A DNA stretch of 64,000 bases from NCBI GenBank assembly GCA_963975245.1, contig CAXBFJ010000003.1:124001-188000 (forward strand), read 5' to 3'. Of the stretch, positions 1-7,816 are shown in pieces (position 1 is the stretch's first letter; every line of letters starts with the position of its first letter). Below the pieces are notes generated by a model. The model worked only from the letters and a program-made list of their open reading frames with translations. It ran no database searches and had not been told where the DNA came from. The translations under genes were made by a program, and so were the position numbers. This DNA comes from Panacagrimonas sp963975245 (GTDB lineage: Bacteria; Pseudomonadota; Gammaproteobacteria; Nevskiales; Nevskiaceae).

Positions 1-1029
1 CTGTCGCAGCAGATTCAGGAAGCTGTGCATGGCAGCCAGTCTTTGCCGCTGGTCTTGCTCGGGGCACAAGGAAGCGCGAGTCCCGGCTCTCGATACTTCG
101 CCAGTGTGCTTGCAAAGCCCACTCGCCAGGCCGCTCTATTTGATGTCCTGGTCTGGCTCTTCGCCAAAGGCGGCATTTCTGCCCGAAAAACGCTTCCGGG
201 CGAAAGGCGGCTTAGTGAACGCGAAGAAGACTACTCCGGCAACCTTAATCTGAAGATTCTCCTGACCGAAGACAACTCGGTTAACCAGATGGTCGCAGTC
301 AAGATGCTGGAACTGCTCGGTTGCACGGTAGACGTTGCTGAAAATGGGCGAGAAGCCGTTCGCTGCGCAGAGCAGAATACCTATGACCTGATTCTGATGG
401 ACATGCACATGCCGGTGTTGGACGGGATATCCGCCACGCGGGAGATCCGCCGCATTCTTAATCCGGAACGATCCCCGCCCATCGTTGCCATGACGGCCAG
501 TGCTCTGGAAGGTGAACGCGAACGCTGCCTGGCTGCCGGGATGCAGGATTTTCTGGCCAAGCCCGTGCAGCTGGCCAATCTTGCAGACGCGCTGCAGCGA
601 AACACACAGCACATCACGAGCGCAAGATCGAGCAAGCCAGACAGGCCAGTGCTCGAAACAGCAGATCAAAGCCAGACTGGGGAAAAACTGAATCCCTCTG
701 CCCTGCAAGGCCTGGAGCACGCGCTGGGCCAGGAAAGCGTCCTCGAAACGCTTGATGCACTGGCTGAAGACATGCCACGACTGAGCGTTGGCATTGCCGA
801 TGCAGCGCGTTCCTCAGACAGCAAAGCGGTCAAGTTTTATGCCCACACGATGCGTTCCTGCGCCGCAATGGTCGGCGCCGAGGAAGTCGCGGCCCTGTGT
901 CAGGACATCGAAGCCAGCGCGGAGTCAAAAACCAATTCGCACCTCTTTGAGCGCGCAATAGAACTCAGCCGCCGATATCGCGCGCTGGTGGAACAAGTCG
1001 GCCGAGACTACCGATCGTCCGGCCATTGA
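1..1029 (+). CDS. Hybrid sensor kinase, C-terminal part (REC-HPt), 5' truncated by window edge
   Basis: This is the C-terminal end of a larger protein; the frame is open from base 1 and the start lies left of the window. Codons 1-60 look like the second half of a degenerate receiver (A-K-P at codons 38-40). Codons 83-200 form a complete receiver: an E-D acidic pair after strand 1, the phospho-acceptor Asp at codon 134 in M-D-M-H-M-P, and the conserved Lys at codon 187 in A-K-P. Codons 220-330 are an HPt domain with the phospho-accepting His at codon 282; the usual L-K-G after it is M-R-S here. A receiver followed by HPt points to a multistep phosphorelay, as in BarA- or ArcB-type kinases. The signal sensed cannot be told because the sensor half is missing. 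Confidence 0.9.
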   Translation: MSQQIQEAVHGSQSLPLVLLGAQGSASPGSRYFASVLAKPTRQAALFDVLVWLFAKGGISARKTLPGERRLSEREEDYSGNLNLKILLTEDNSVNQMVAVKMLELLGCTVDVAENGREAVRCAEQNTYDLILMDMHMPVLDGISATREIRRILNPERSPPIVAMTASALEGERERCLAAGMQDFLAKPVQLANLADALQRNTQHITSARSSKPDRPVLETADQSQTGEKLNPSALQGLEHALGQESVLETLDALAEDMPRLSVGIADAARSSDSKAVKFYAHTMRSCAAMVGAEEVAALCQDIEASAESKTNSHLFERAIELSRRYRALVEQVGRDYRSSGH

Positions 1030-1141
1030 TAAGGACGCCGATAACCGGCTCCCCGCCAGCCCTCACGCGCGATACACTGCCTGCGAATGCATGATCGGGC
1101 GTTCCGGGCGTCACCGGAAGCTCCAGGAGAACGAGCAACTC

Positions 1142-1318
1142 ATGGCACAGCACTCCAAGAAAAAGGGCAAAGGCCAGCGTCCTTCCGCCGAAGCCAGCGA
1201 CAAGCCGGCAACCTCTGCAAGCATATCCCCGGACCCGGCATCAGTGGCCAGGAATGAAACCCTGAAATCCGGGGAATCCTTCTGGAAGGCGGTCGGAAGA
1301 TTTCAGCCCCTACGATGA
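1142..1318 (+). CDS. Small hypothetical protein, 58 aa
   Basis: This short frame begins at an ATG preceded by AGGAGA about 11 bases upstream; an in-frame ATG further upstream (1091) has no visible ribosome binding site. The product has a very basic Lys/Gly-rich start, a low-complexity Ser/Pro/Ala middle and the C-terminal end W-K-A-V-G-R-F. It lies alone between the sensor kinase end and kbp, on the same strand. I do not recognise a family. Composition and length leave real doubt that it is expressed. Confidence 0.35.
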   Translation: MAQHSKKKGKGQRPSAEASDKPATSASISPDPASVARNETLKSGESFWKAVGRFQPLR

Positions 1319-1420
1319 TTCCCGACAGCGGCTGTGGGCACTGTGGCCTTGCCTCAGTCCTGCATGGGCTGTCATAAAACGAGCTGTTGTCGAGAAATTC
1401 ACTTTCAGGAGTAACAAAAT

Positions 1421-1957
1421 ATGGGGCTGTTCAGCTTTGCAAAGTCGATTGGAGAAAGGCTTTCCGGTGGCGACAAGATCGACAAGAAAGAACTTTCTGC
1501 ACATATCAAATCTCTCGGCCTTCCCGTAGAGCGCTTCCTGGCATCGTTCAACGAGGATGGCGAGTCCGTGGATATCTTCGGTTACGTCCCCGACCTGGCC
1601 GTGAAGGAAAAACTGATTCTGGCCGTCGGTAATGTGCGCGGCATCAGCAAGGTTGTGGAGCATCTGCGGATCGGCCCGGCACCAGCAAAGCCTGCACCGG
1701 AACAAGCCGCCACTACTGACACGCCAGCCGAAGAACAGCAAGAAGAAGAGGCACCGCCTGCGCCGCTATCGCCGGAAGAAGACGTGGCACCCACGTCGAC
1801 GTTCTATACCGTCAAGAGCGGCGACAATCTGTCCAAGATTGCAAAAGAACAGTACGGAAGCGCCAGTCGCTATCCAGAAATATTCGAAGCCAACAAGCCC
1901 ATGCTTAAACATCCGGACAAGATCTATCCCGGTCAGGTGCTTCGCATCCCTCGCTAG
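1421..1957 (+). CDS. kbp: Potassium-binding protein Kbp (BON-LysM), YgaU family
   Basis: The 178-aa product starts M-G-L-F-S-F and ends with a LysM domain (about residues 128-178, containing Y-T-V-K-S-G-D-N-L and ending I-Y-P-G-Q-V-L-R-I-P). Both ends match E. coli Kbp/YgaU closely. Residues 25-88 form the BON domain. E. coli Kbp is about 149 aa; the extra length here is a Pro/Ala/Glu-rich linker (about 90-125) between the domains. Kbp is a cytoplasmic K+ sensor whose fold changes on binding K+ and which is linked to osmotic stress. No signal peptide is present, as expected. The start follows AGGAGTAACAAA. A strong terminator lies just downstream, so this is probably a single-gene unit. Confidence 0.9.
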   Translation: MGLFSFAKSIGERLSGGDKIDKKELSAHIKSLGLPVERFLASFNEDGESVDIFGYVPDLAVKEKLILAVGNVRGISKVVEHLRIGPAPAKPAPEQAATTDTPAEEQQEEEAPPAPLSPEEDVAPTSTFYTVKSGDNLSKIAKEQYGSASRYPEIFEANKPMLKHPDKIYPGQVLRIPR

Positions 1958-1972
1958 ATTTCTACCGCTTAA

Positions 1973-2004
1973 GGGCCCCGCATTTGGCGGGGCCCGATCG
2001 TTTT
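1973..2004 (+). terminator. Rho-independent terminator after kbp
   Basis: A perfect 9-bp stem (GGGCCCCGC / GCGGGGCCC) with a 5-base loop is followed by GATCG and four T, 15 bases after the kbp stop codon. It also separates kbp from the convergent DUF3106 gene. Confidence 0.85.
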
Positions 2005-2017
2005 AGGCACCCAAGCC

Positions 2018-2545
2018 TTAGTTGGGCGGCGGCGGTGAGGGCCGCTTTTCCGGGCAGGCATCATGCATGTCCTCATCCCGATCCCTGCAAGGTTTCCGGT
2101 GATCAAACATATCCCGATGCGCAGGCGGACCGCCCTCATGTTCTCGATTCCGGTACTCCTCTCGCAGTTTATGCCGCTCTTCCCTGGGAAGCGCACGCCA
2201 TCGACGAAAACGTTCTCGCAGCTCTTCTTGCTGTTCGGGCGGCAAGCGCCGATAAGCCTCGCGCCGCTCACGTAGCTTCTCACGCTTTTCCGGACTCATC
2301 TTCTGCCAACGCTCAAAGCGCTCGCTGGCATGCTGACGCTCTTCGGGGCTCATGCTCTGCCAGCGCTCGGCCCCCTGCAGGAGCCGCTCACGGCGATGCT
2401 CGGAAAGCGCATCCCACCGCTCTTGCAGCGGCGCGAGCGCAGCCTGCTGCTCCGCGCTGAGGTCTTCCCATTGCGGGGCGGCCAAAGCCGTCGTGCTACT
2501 CAACAGAAGCACCAGAATTGCAAAGCTGCGCCAAATCTCAGGCAC
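2018..2545 (-). CDS. DUF3106 periplasmic protein
   Basis: The chosen GTG start sits behind AGGAAGAGGAAG and overlaps the end of the DUF3619 gene by 8 bases, giving a 175-aa protein with a clean signal peptide (hydrophobic A-I-L-V-L-L-L then A-L-A/A). The frame can be extended to a TTG at 2569, but that would bury the ribosome binding site. The mature part consists of imperfect repeats of about 19 residues of the type W-x-x-(L/M)-(S/P)-P-E-(E/Q)-(R/Q), rich in Arg and Glu and probably helical; this pattern is typical of DUF3106. The function is unknown. It is the last gene of a sigma factor-DUF3619-DUF3106 operon, which suggests an envelope role under that sigma factor. Confidence 0.8.
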   Translation of the reverse strand: MPEIWRSFAILVLLLSSTTALAAPQWEDLSAEQQAALAPLQERWDALSEHRRERLLQGAERWQSMSPEERQHASERFERWQKMSPEKREKLRERREAYRRLPPEQQEELRERFRRWRALPREERHKLREEYRNREHEGGPPAHRDMFDHRKPCRDRDEDMHDACPEKRPSPPPPN

Positions 2546-2939
2546 GCTCGTCTTCCTCTTCCTGAGCAAGCCAGGTCATGAACTCGAGATCTTCATACAG
2601 GTCCGACTGGAGAATCGGATCGTCTTCGGCCAGCAATTCCAGGATCTCAGGCTGAGGCTGAGCAGCAAGACTGGCCTGCTCAAATGAGCGCTCTCTTTCG
2701 TCTTTCTCGAGTATCCCTACGCGCGGCAGAATGACGCTCATCATCACGGCCACCGCTACCGCGCCACCCAGCCCCAGCCACCACCGATTTGGACCTTGGA
2801 CCTCCTGAGACCGGCTCGCTTCCAGAACCCGGGCACGTACGGCGGTCAGCTTGGCGCGGCTGACGACGTCTAGCTCTTCGCTGTCACGCAACATCCTGCC
2901 CAGGCGAGCGGCGTTTGCGTCGCGGTCTTCTTGTGTCAT
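2538..2939 (-). CDS. DUF3619-like membrane protein next to an ECF sigma factor
   Basis: This 133-aa product has a cytoplasmic N-terminal helix-rich part (residues 1-50, with R-L-G-R-M-L-R-D-S), one membrane segment (about 52-72, W-W-L-G-L-G-G-A-V-A-V-A-V-M) and an acidic C-terminal tail. The layout (short N-terminal domain, one TM, position directly after an ECF sigma gene) resembles anti-sigma factors, although DUF3619 has not been shown to act this way. Its ATG overlaps the sigma factor stop in an ATGA, so translation is coupled. The anti-sigma role is inference from position and topology. Confidence 0.75.
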   Translation of the reverse strand: MTQEDRDANAARLGRMLRDSEELDVVSRAKLTAVRARVLEASRSQEVQGPNRWWLGLGGAVAVAVMMSVILPRVGILEKDERERSFEQASLAAQPQPEILELLAEDDPILQSDLYEDLEFMTWLAQEEEDERA

Positions 2940-3532
2940 GGCCAGACTCCTTGCAGTTCCGCCCTCAATCTCGCCAGCGCGCGTGACAGGTGCGTCTTGA
3001 CCGAGCCCTCACTACAACCCATTGCCATCGCGCTGTCGCGGACATCCAAACCTTCCCAGATGCGCAACTCAAAAGCCTGCTTCTGGCGCACGGGAAGCTT
3101 GCGCAACGCGCGCTCCAGGTATTGCATGGCCTGTCCTTGTTGTAACTGATCTGCACCATGAAGCTGTGACTGATCCGGCGCATCAAAATCCGCAAAGTCG
3201 TCATCGCCACGATGGTCAGCCCAAAAGAAGATGCGTTTACGTACCGTCTGATGACGCTGCCAGTCCCGAATCCGGTTCTGCAGGCAGCGGTAGAACAATG
3301 GCGTCCACTGATCGGTCGGCTTTTCAGAGTAGCGGCGGGCGAACTGGATCATGGCGTCCTGAACAAGGTCCAGCGCCTGATCCCGGTCACGGGTGGCGAT
3401 TTGCGCCATTCGAAAAGCGCGGCGCTCGACACTGGCAAGGAAGCCCTCCAATGACTGCCCGATACTCCCCTCTCGCTTGCTTGCCGCGAGGCCGGTGGCG
3501 GACGCGTCGCTCAATAGTCCGGTCAGCGTCAA
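2936..3532 (-). CDS. ECF-family RNA polymerase sigma factor
   Basis: The protein has the two ECF regions. Region 2 includes D-L-V-Q-D-A-M-I-Q-F-A-R-R-Y and the P-L-F-Y-R-C-L-Q-N-R-I-R-D core recognition stretch. Region 4 includes L-P-V-R-Q-K-Q-A-F and the helix-turn-helix around G-C-S-E-G-S-V-K-T-H-L-S-R-A. It directs RNA polymerase to a specific promoter set. The start is uncertain: the longest frame opens with TTG at 3532, which lies inside a hairpin and has no ribosome binding site. Family alignment would also fit a TTG near 3451, after a GGGGAG. It is translationally coupled to the DUF3619 gene, a candidate anti-sigma factor. Confidence 0.88.
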   Translation of the reverse strand: MTLTGLLSDASATGLAASKREGSIGQSLEGFLASVERRAFRMAQIATRDRDQALDLVQDAMIQFARRYSEKPTDQWTPLFYRCLQNRIRDWQRHQTVRKRIFFWADHRGDDDFADFDAPDQSQLHGADQLQQGQAMQYLERALRKLPVRQKQAFELRIWEGLDVRDSAMAMGCSEGSVKTHLSRALARLRAELQGVWP

Positions 3533-3560
3533 ACCCGGCTCGCGAGGACGAGCCGGGTTT
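3531..3560 (-). terminator. Hairpin, probable terminator downstream of the acyl-CoA synthetase gene
   Basis: A perfect 12-bp inverted repeat (AAACCCGGCTCG / CGAGCCGGGTTT) with a 6-base loop lies 150 bases after the acyl-CoA synthetase stop. The U-tract is short (TTT). It touches the first codon of the longest sigma factor frame, which argues that the true sigma start is further in. Confidence 0.6.
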
Positions 3561-3715
3561 GCGCATGAAAAGCCTGGCCGAAGCTCCGGCCAGATTCATT
3601 TGCGTTCATACCGATCATCTTTGCGACTCCTGTTCAGTGCAGTCCAGGAAAGATTTCTGCTATTCACCCAGATTAAACGAGCGAGCAGCAGATCGGTTGA
3701 CGCGGTTTGGAAAAA

Positions 3716-5338
3716 CTAGGCGCTTGGCAGTTTGTAGTCGCTGAAGTGCTCGCGCAGCTTGTTCTTCTGAACCTTGCCCGTGGCGCCCAACGGCAGGGCA
3801 TCAATGAACTGGACATCATCTGGCGTCCAGAACTTGGCGATCTTGCCGTCGTAGAACTTGATCAGTTCCTTGGCATCAATCTCGGCACCGGGCTTTTTCA
3901 CCACAACCAGCAGGGGCCGCTCATCCCATTTGGGATGGGCAATGCCGATGACTGCTGCCATGGCGACCGCGGGGTGGGACATCGCCAAGTTTTCCAGATC
4001 GATTGAGCTGATCCATTCGCCGCCCGATTTGATGACGTCCTTCGAACGATCCGTAATCTGCAGATAGCCGTCTTCATCAATGGTGCCGACATCCCCGGTA
4101 GGGAACCAGCCATCAATGAGGGGGCTCTTGTCCAGTGCAAAATACTTGTCGATGATCCAGTGACCGCGCACCAACAGATCGCCCGAAACCTTGCCATCGT
4201 GTGGCAGTGCCTTGCCGTCAGGATCGACAATTTTCATTTCAACGCCGAATGGCGGCCGGCCCTGCTTCAAGCGAATCTTGAACTTCTCTTCTTCTGAAAG
4301 GCTGTCATGCTTGCCCTTGAGATTGCCCAGGGTTCCCAGCGGCGACATCTCGGTCATGCCCCAGCCATGGAGCATCTCTACGTCATATTCTTCATTGAAC
4401 GCCTTCATCAGTGAGGGCGGCACGGCAGAACCACCCACCATCATGCGGCGAACGGTCGACAGCTTCTTTCCGCTAGCTTGCAAGTGCTGCAAAACGGCGA
4501 GCCAGACAGTGGGCACGCCGGCGCTGAACGTAACCTTCTCTTGCTCGAACAGTTCGCAGACGTTGGGGCCGTCCAGGCCCGGACCGGGGAAGACCAGCTT
4601 CGCACCCACCATGGCGGCGATATACGGCATGGTCCAGGCGCTGACATGGAACATCGGCACGATCGGCAAAATGACATCCCGGCAGGAGATGCTCATGCCA
4701 TCGGGTGACTGCCCCGCCCAGGCATGCAGGATGGTGGATCGATGGGAGTACAGCACGCCCTTGGGGTTGCCGGTGGTGCCTGAGGTGTAGCACAGGCAGG
4801 CCGCGCTCTTTTCATCAAACTCAGGCCAATCGAACTGATCAGACTCGGCTTCGATCAGGTCTTCGTAGCACAGCAGATTGTCGACCTTGATGTCCGGCAT
4901 GTTGGCGCGATCGGTCATGGCGATCCAGCCCTTCACGTTCGGGCACTCTGCAGCAATCTTCTCGATGATCGGCGCAAAGGTCGTGTCAAAACACATCAGC
5001 CGGTCGCCGGCATGGTTGGCGATCCACGCCACCTGCTCGGGATGAAGTCGCGGATTGATGGTGTGGATGACGGCCCCTACACCCGACACGGAGTAATAAA
5101 GCTCGAAATGGCGGTGGGTATTCCACGCCAGAGTGGCAACCCGATCTCCATGCTCAATGCCCAACTTCTTGAGCATGTTGGCTGCCTTGCGAGTTCGGGT
5201 GTGCGCCTCCCGGTAGGTGTAGCGATGGATCGGCCCTTCCACCGTCCGGGTTACGATCTCGGCGTCTCCATGGTTGCGGTCCGCGTGGACGAGCAACGAG
5301 GAAATCATCAAGGGAATATCCATCATTTGGCCGAGCAT
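3716..5338 (-). CDS. Long/medium-chain fatty-acid--CoA ligase (AMP-binding)
   Basis: This 540-aa enzyme activates a carboxylic acid to an acyl-adenylate and then to acyl-CoA in the cytoplasm. The P-loop motif Y-T-S-G-T-T-G-N-P-K-G begins at residue 184. Downstream are G-W-G-M-T-E (motif II), G-D-V-G-T-I-D-E-D-G (ATP-binding Asp), D-R-S-K-D-V-I-K-S-G-G-E-W-I (hinge) and the catalytic Lys in G-A-T-G-K-V-Q-K-N. The W-I-S-S-I-D-L-E stretch is typical of the fatty acyl-CoA synthetases used in alkane and fatty-acid catabolism. The start at ATG 5338 is preceded by AGGAGATGCTTG; the frame extends 13 codons further without a better site. Chain-length preference cannot be read from sequence. Confidence 0.9.
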   Translation of the reverse strand: MLGQMMDIPLMISSLLVHADRNHGDAEIVTRTVEGPIHRYTYREAHTRTRKAANMLKKLGIEHGDRVATLAWNTHRHFELYYSVSGVGAVIHTINPRLHPEQVAWIANHAGDRLMCFDTTFAPIIEKIAAECPNVKGWIAMTDRANMPDIKVDNLLCYEDLIEAESDQFDWPEFDEKSAACLCYTSGTTGNPKGVLYSHRSTILHAWAGQSPDGMSISCRDVILPIVPMFHVSAWTMPYIAAMVGAKLVFPGPGLDGPNVCELFEQEKVTFSAGVPTVWLAVLQHLQASGKKLSTVRRMMVGGSAVPPSLMKAFNEEYDVEMLHGWGMTEMSPLGTLGNLKGKHDSLSEEEKFKIRLKQGRPPFGVEMKIVDPDGKALPHDGKVSGDLLVRGHWIIDKYFALDKSPLIDGWFPTGDVGTIDEDGYLQITDRSKDVIKSGGEWISSIDLENLAMSHPAVAMAAVIGIAHPKWDERPLLVVVKKPGAEIDAKELIKFYDGKIAKFWTPDDVQFIDALPLGATGKVQKNKLREHFSDYKLPSA

Positions 5339-5478
5339 CAAGCATCTCCTGTTCAGTATTTTTCTGAGTAACGGCAAACCAAGCCCGACAGCGGGCCCAT
5401 TTGGTGGCCAATGTAGCTAATTTCTCACCATTTCCAAACCCGCCATTGGTTGGGGGTGCTGCAATTCGCGAAAACGAA

Positions 5479-6792
5479 CTATTCCACAGCGATGGCTGCA
5501 GGCGGGGCATCAGCCCATTGAATCTCCGTGCGCAGACCTGTCCAGTCGCGCCCGCTCGCCCATCCCAGCCCCCCCACCCAGATCAGGCGTCCCTCTCGCT
5601 CGACAACGGGTGTCCGCGCCCTGACCCAGGTTGGCACTCCCCGCTCCTGGAACAGGTTCTTCAAGGTCCGCGACATGCTGCTTCCGAAAGGACTGAACCG
5701 GTCACTGGACTGCGCCATCCGGACGACCGTCTCTACCGCGCGCCGCGGCGGGCTGACAGGCCTCAGACGTCCACATCCCTGCGGCAGGACGAGCTCGCAA
5801 CAGCCGTCCCAGGTTTGCGAAAAGGACAACGGCGCATCAGGCAGTGGCGCCATGACAAACAGATAGTTCCGATAGCGCCGAATCTGTGCGCCTGGCCAGT
5901 TCAGGACAGGGTCTGCATCCTGGGCGGCTCCCATCACCTCCTGATCCAGCCGATCCAGCGAGTCCTGAAATGGTGGCGGCAGCTGAGCATGCTCAACCCA
6001 GTGCCGCAACAGATTGTGACGCCGCGCGCGTGTCATTTTCTTGAGCACTTCAATTGGCAAAGGCCCTCCCGGCGCCGTGCACTCATGAAAGTCGAGCTCG
6101 GCCACCTCGCGCAGAATCTCGTCGGCATCGGCGCTCAATTCCGAGAAGCGCGAAAGATTGCCGGCCGCACCCGGCCAATGAGCTTGAAGCCGCGGCAGGA
6201 TTTCGTGTCGCAAGTAGCTGCGCGCCAGGTCCGGGTTCTGGTTGTGCGGGTCGTCTATCCACTCAAGAGCATGCACCTGTGCATAGCGGGCGATCTGCGA
6301 TCTGGATACACGGAGCAGCGGCCGCCAGAGCACACCGGGATGCAGCGGCACGGACTCGCGCATCGCGGCCATGCCGCGCGTACCACTTCCACGCAGCAGT
6401 CGCATCAAGACGGTTTCGGCTTGGTCCTCAAGGTGATGCGCTGTCACCAGGACATCGCCCTTGCGCATCGCATCTGAGAACGCCGAGTAGCGAGCTTCGC
6501 GCGCAGCGGCTTCGAGACCCTTGCCCGCCGTACGCACGATGACGTGCTGAACCTGCAATGGAACGTCCAGCGCGGTGCAGACGCGCCCGCAATGAGCGGC
6601 CCACTGATCAGCTTGCGCCTGCAGACCGTGATGCACATGCACCGCACAGAGATTGCGCGGATTTCTGCTACTCAAGGCGTGCAGAAGCACTGTTGAATCC
6701 ATGCCACCACTGAACGCAACGACGATGCGTGCGTTGCGCGAACGCTGCGGCAGTTTTCCCAACCTGAATTCGTCGTCAGTTTTTGAGTTCAC
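5479..6792 (-). CDS. tilS: tRNA(Ile)-lysidine synthase
   Basis: TilS attaches lysine to C34 of the CAU-anticodon tRNA-Ile so that it reads AUA. The ATP pyrophosphatase P-loop S-G-G-M-D-S is at residues 28-33, followed by V-H-V-H-H-G-L-Q and A-H-H-L-E-D-Q-A-E-T, all diagnostic of the family. The 437-aa length matches the full-size gammaproteobacterial enzyme with its C-terminal tRNA-binding domains. The start is GTG with only a weak ribosome binding site. It follows accA by 40 bases and is the last gene of the rnhB-dnaE-accA-tilS run, a classic order. Confidence 0.96.
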   Translation of the reverse strand: MNSKTDDEFRLGKLPQRSRNARIVVAFSGGMDSTVLLHALSSRNPRNLCAVHVHHGLQAQADQWAAHCGRVCTALDVPLQVQHVIVRTAGKGLEAAAREARYSAFSDAMRKGDVLVTAHHLEDQAETVLMRLLRGSGTRGMAAMRESVPLHPGVLWRPLLRVSRSQIARYAQVHALEWIDDPHNQNPDLARSYLRHEILPRLQAHWPGAAGNLSRFSELSADADEILREVAELDFHECTAPGGPLPIEVLKKMTRARRHNLLRHWVEHAQLPPPFQDSLDRLDQEVMGAAQDADPVLNWPGAQIRRYRNYLFVMAPLPDAPLSFSQTWDGCCELVLPQGCGRLRPVSPPRRAVETVVRMAQSSDRFSPFGSSMSRTLKNLFQERGVPTWVRARTPVVEREGRLIWVGGLGWASGRDWTGLRTEIQWADAPPAAIAVE

Positions 6793-6832
6793 TTCTGCGT
6801 GACCAAACGGCCGGGAATAGAAGGAAATCAGG

Positions 6833-7795
6833 TCAGGTCTTGAGGTCGAACACGCCGTTGGACATCAGACGCTCGTAGCGCGTGTCCAGCAGCTGCGCAT
6901 TGGGGACCCGCCGCAAACGATCAATGTTGCTGACTAGGCGACTCTTCACCGCAGCCATCATACCGGGGACATCGCGGTGTGCCCCGCCCAATGGCTCGGG
7001 CACGATCTCGTCCACCAGCTTGTGGTCAATGAGATCCTTTGAGGTGATCTTCATTGCTTCGGCCGCCTCCTTGGCGCGGGACGCGGACTTGAACAGAATG
7101 GAGGCACAGCCTTCCGGCGATATCACCGAATAAATGCCGTACTGCGCAATCATTACGTGGTCTGCCACGCCAATGGCCAAGGCACCGCCAGAACCGCCTT
7201 CACCAATCACCGTGGCCACGATAGGCGTGCGTAGCCGTGCGAGCTCAAACAAGTTGCGAGCGATGGCTTCCGACTGGTTTCGTTCTTCAGCACCGATGCC
7301 GGGATAGGCCCCTGGGGTATCGATGAAGGTGACAATCGGCAGGTTGTAGTGCTCTGCCATCTTCATCAGGCGAAGCGCCTTGCGATAGCCCTCTGGCATC
7401 GGCATGCCAAAGTTGCGATAGACGCGTTCCTTGGCATCGCGTCCTTTCTGCTGGCCAATGACCATGACCGCGCGTCCGTCCAGACGCGCCAGACCGCCAA
7501 CAATGGACGGATCGTCCTTGAAATGGCGATCACCATGGAGCTCTTCAAACTCGGTGAACAGCGCCTTGATGTAATCCATGCAATACGGCCGCTGCGGATG
7601 ACGCGCGACCTGCGCAATCTGCCAGGCATTCAGATTGCTGAATATCTGTTTGGTCAGCTCGGAGCTCTTGACCTCCAGGCGGGCAATCTCTTCGGTGAGA
7701 TTGACTTCGCTCCCCGCAGTGGCAAAACGCAGCTCTTCGATCTTCTGCTGCAGATCGGCAATGGGCTGCTCAAAATCCAGGTAGTTGAGGTTCAT
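6833..7795 (-). CDS. accA: Acetyl-CoA carboxylase carboxyltransferase subunit alpha
   Basis: The alpha subunit pairs with AccD to transfer the carboxyl group from carboxy-biotin to acetyl-CoA, making malonyl-CoA for fatty-acid synthesis. The 320-aa product opens with M-N-L-N-Y-L-D-F-E-Q-P-I, the usual AccA start. It carries the crotonase-like carboxyltransferase core with F-I-D-T-P-G-A-Y-P-G-I-G-A-E-E-R and G-E-G-G-S-G-G-A-L-A-I-G. Length and motifs are complete. It lies 21 bases after dnaE and shares its strand with tilS. Confidence 0.97.
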   Translation of the reverse strand: MNLNYLDFEQPIADLQQKIEELRFATAGSEVNLTEEIARLEVKSSELTKQIFSNLNAWQIAQVARHPQRPYCMDYIKALFTEFEELHGDRHFKDDPSIVGGLARLDGRAVMVIGQQKGRDAKERVYRNFGMPMPEGYRKALRLMKMAEHYNLPIVTFIDTPGAYPGIGAEERNQSEAIARNLFELARLRTPIVATVIGEGGSGGALAIGVADHVMIAQYGIYSVISPEGCASILFKSASRAKEAAEAMKITSKDLIDHKLVDEIVPEPLGGAHRDVPGMMAAVKSRLVSNIDRLRRVPNAQLLDTRYERLMSNGVFDLKT

Positions 7796-7816
7796 AGAAG
7801 AATCTTGGAGTCCGTC

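Noticed and set aside
5401..6477. 358-codon plus-strand frame opposite tilS
   Set aside because: Shadow of tilS; the conserved PP-loop and lysidine synthase motifs are on the other strand.
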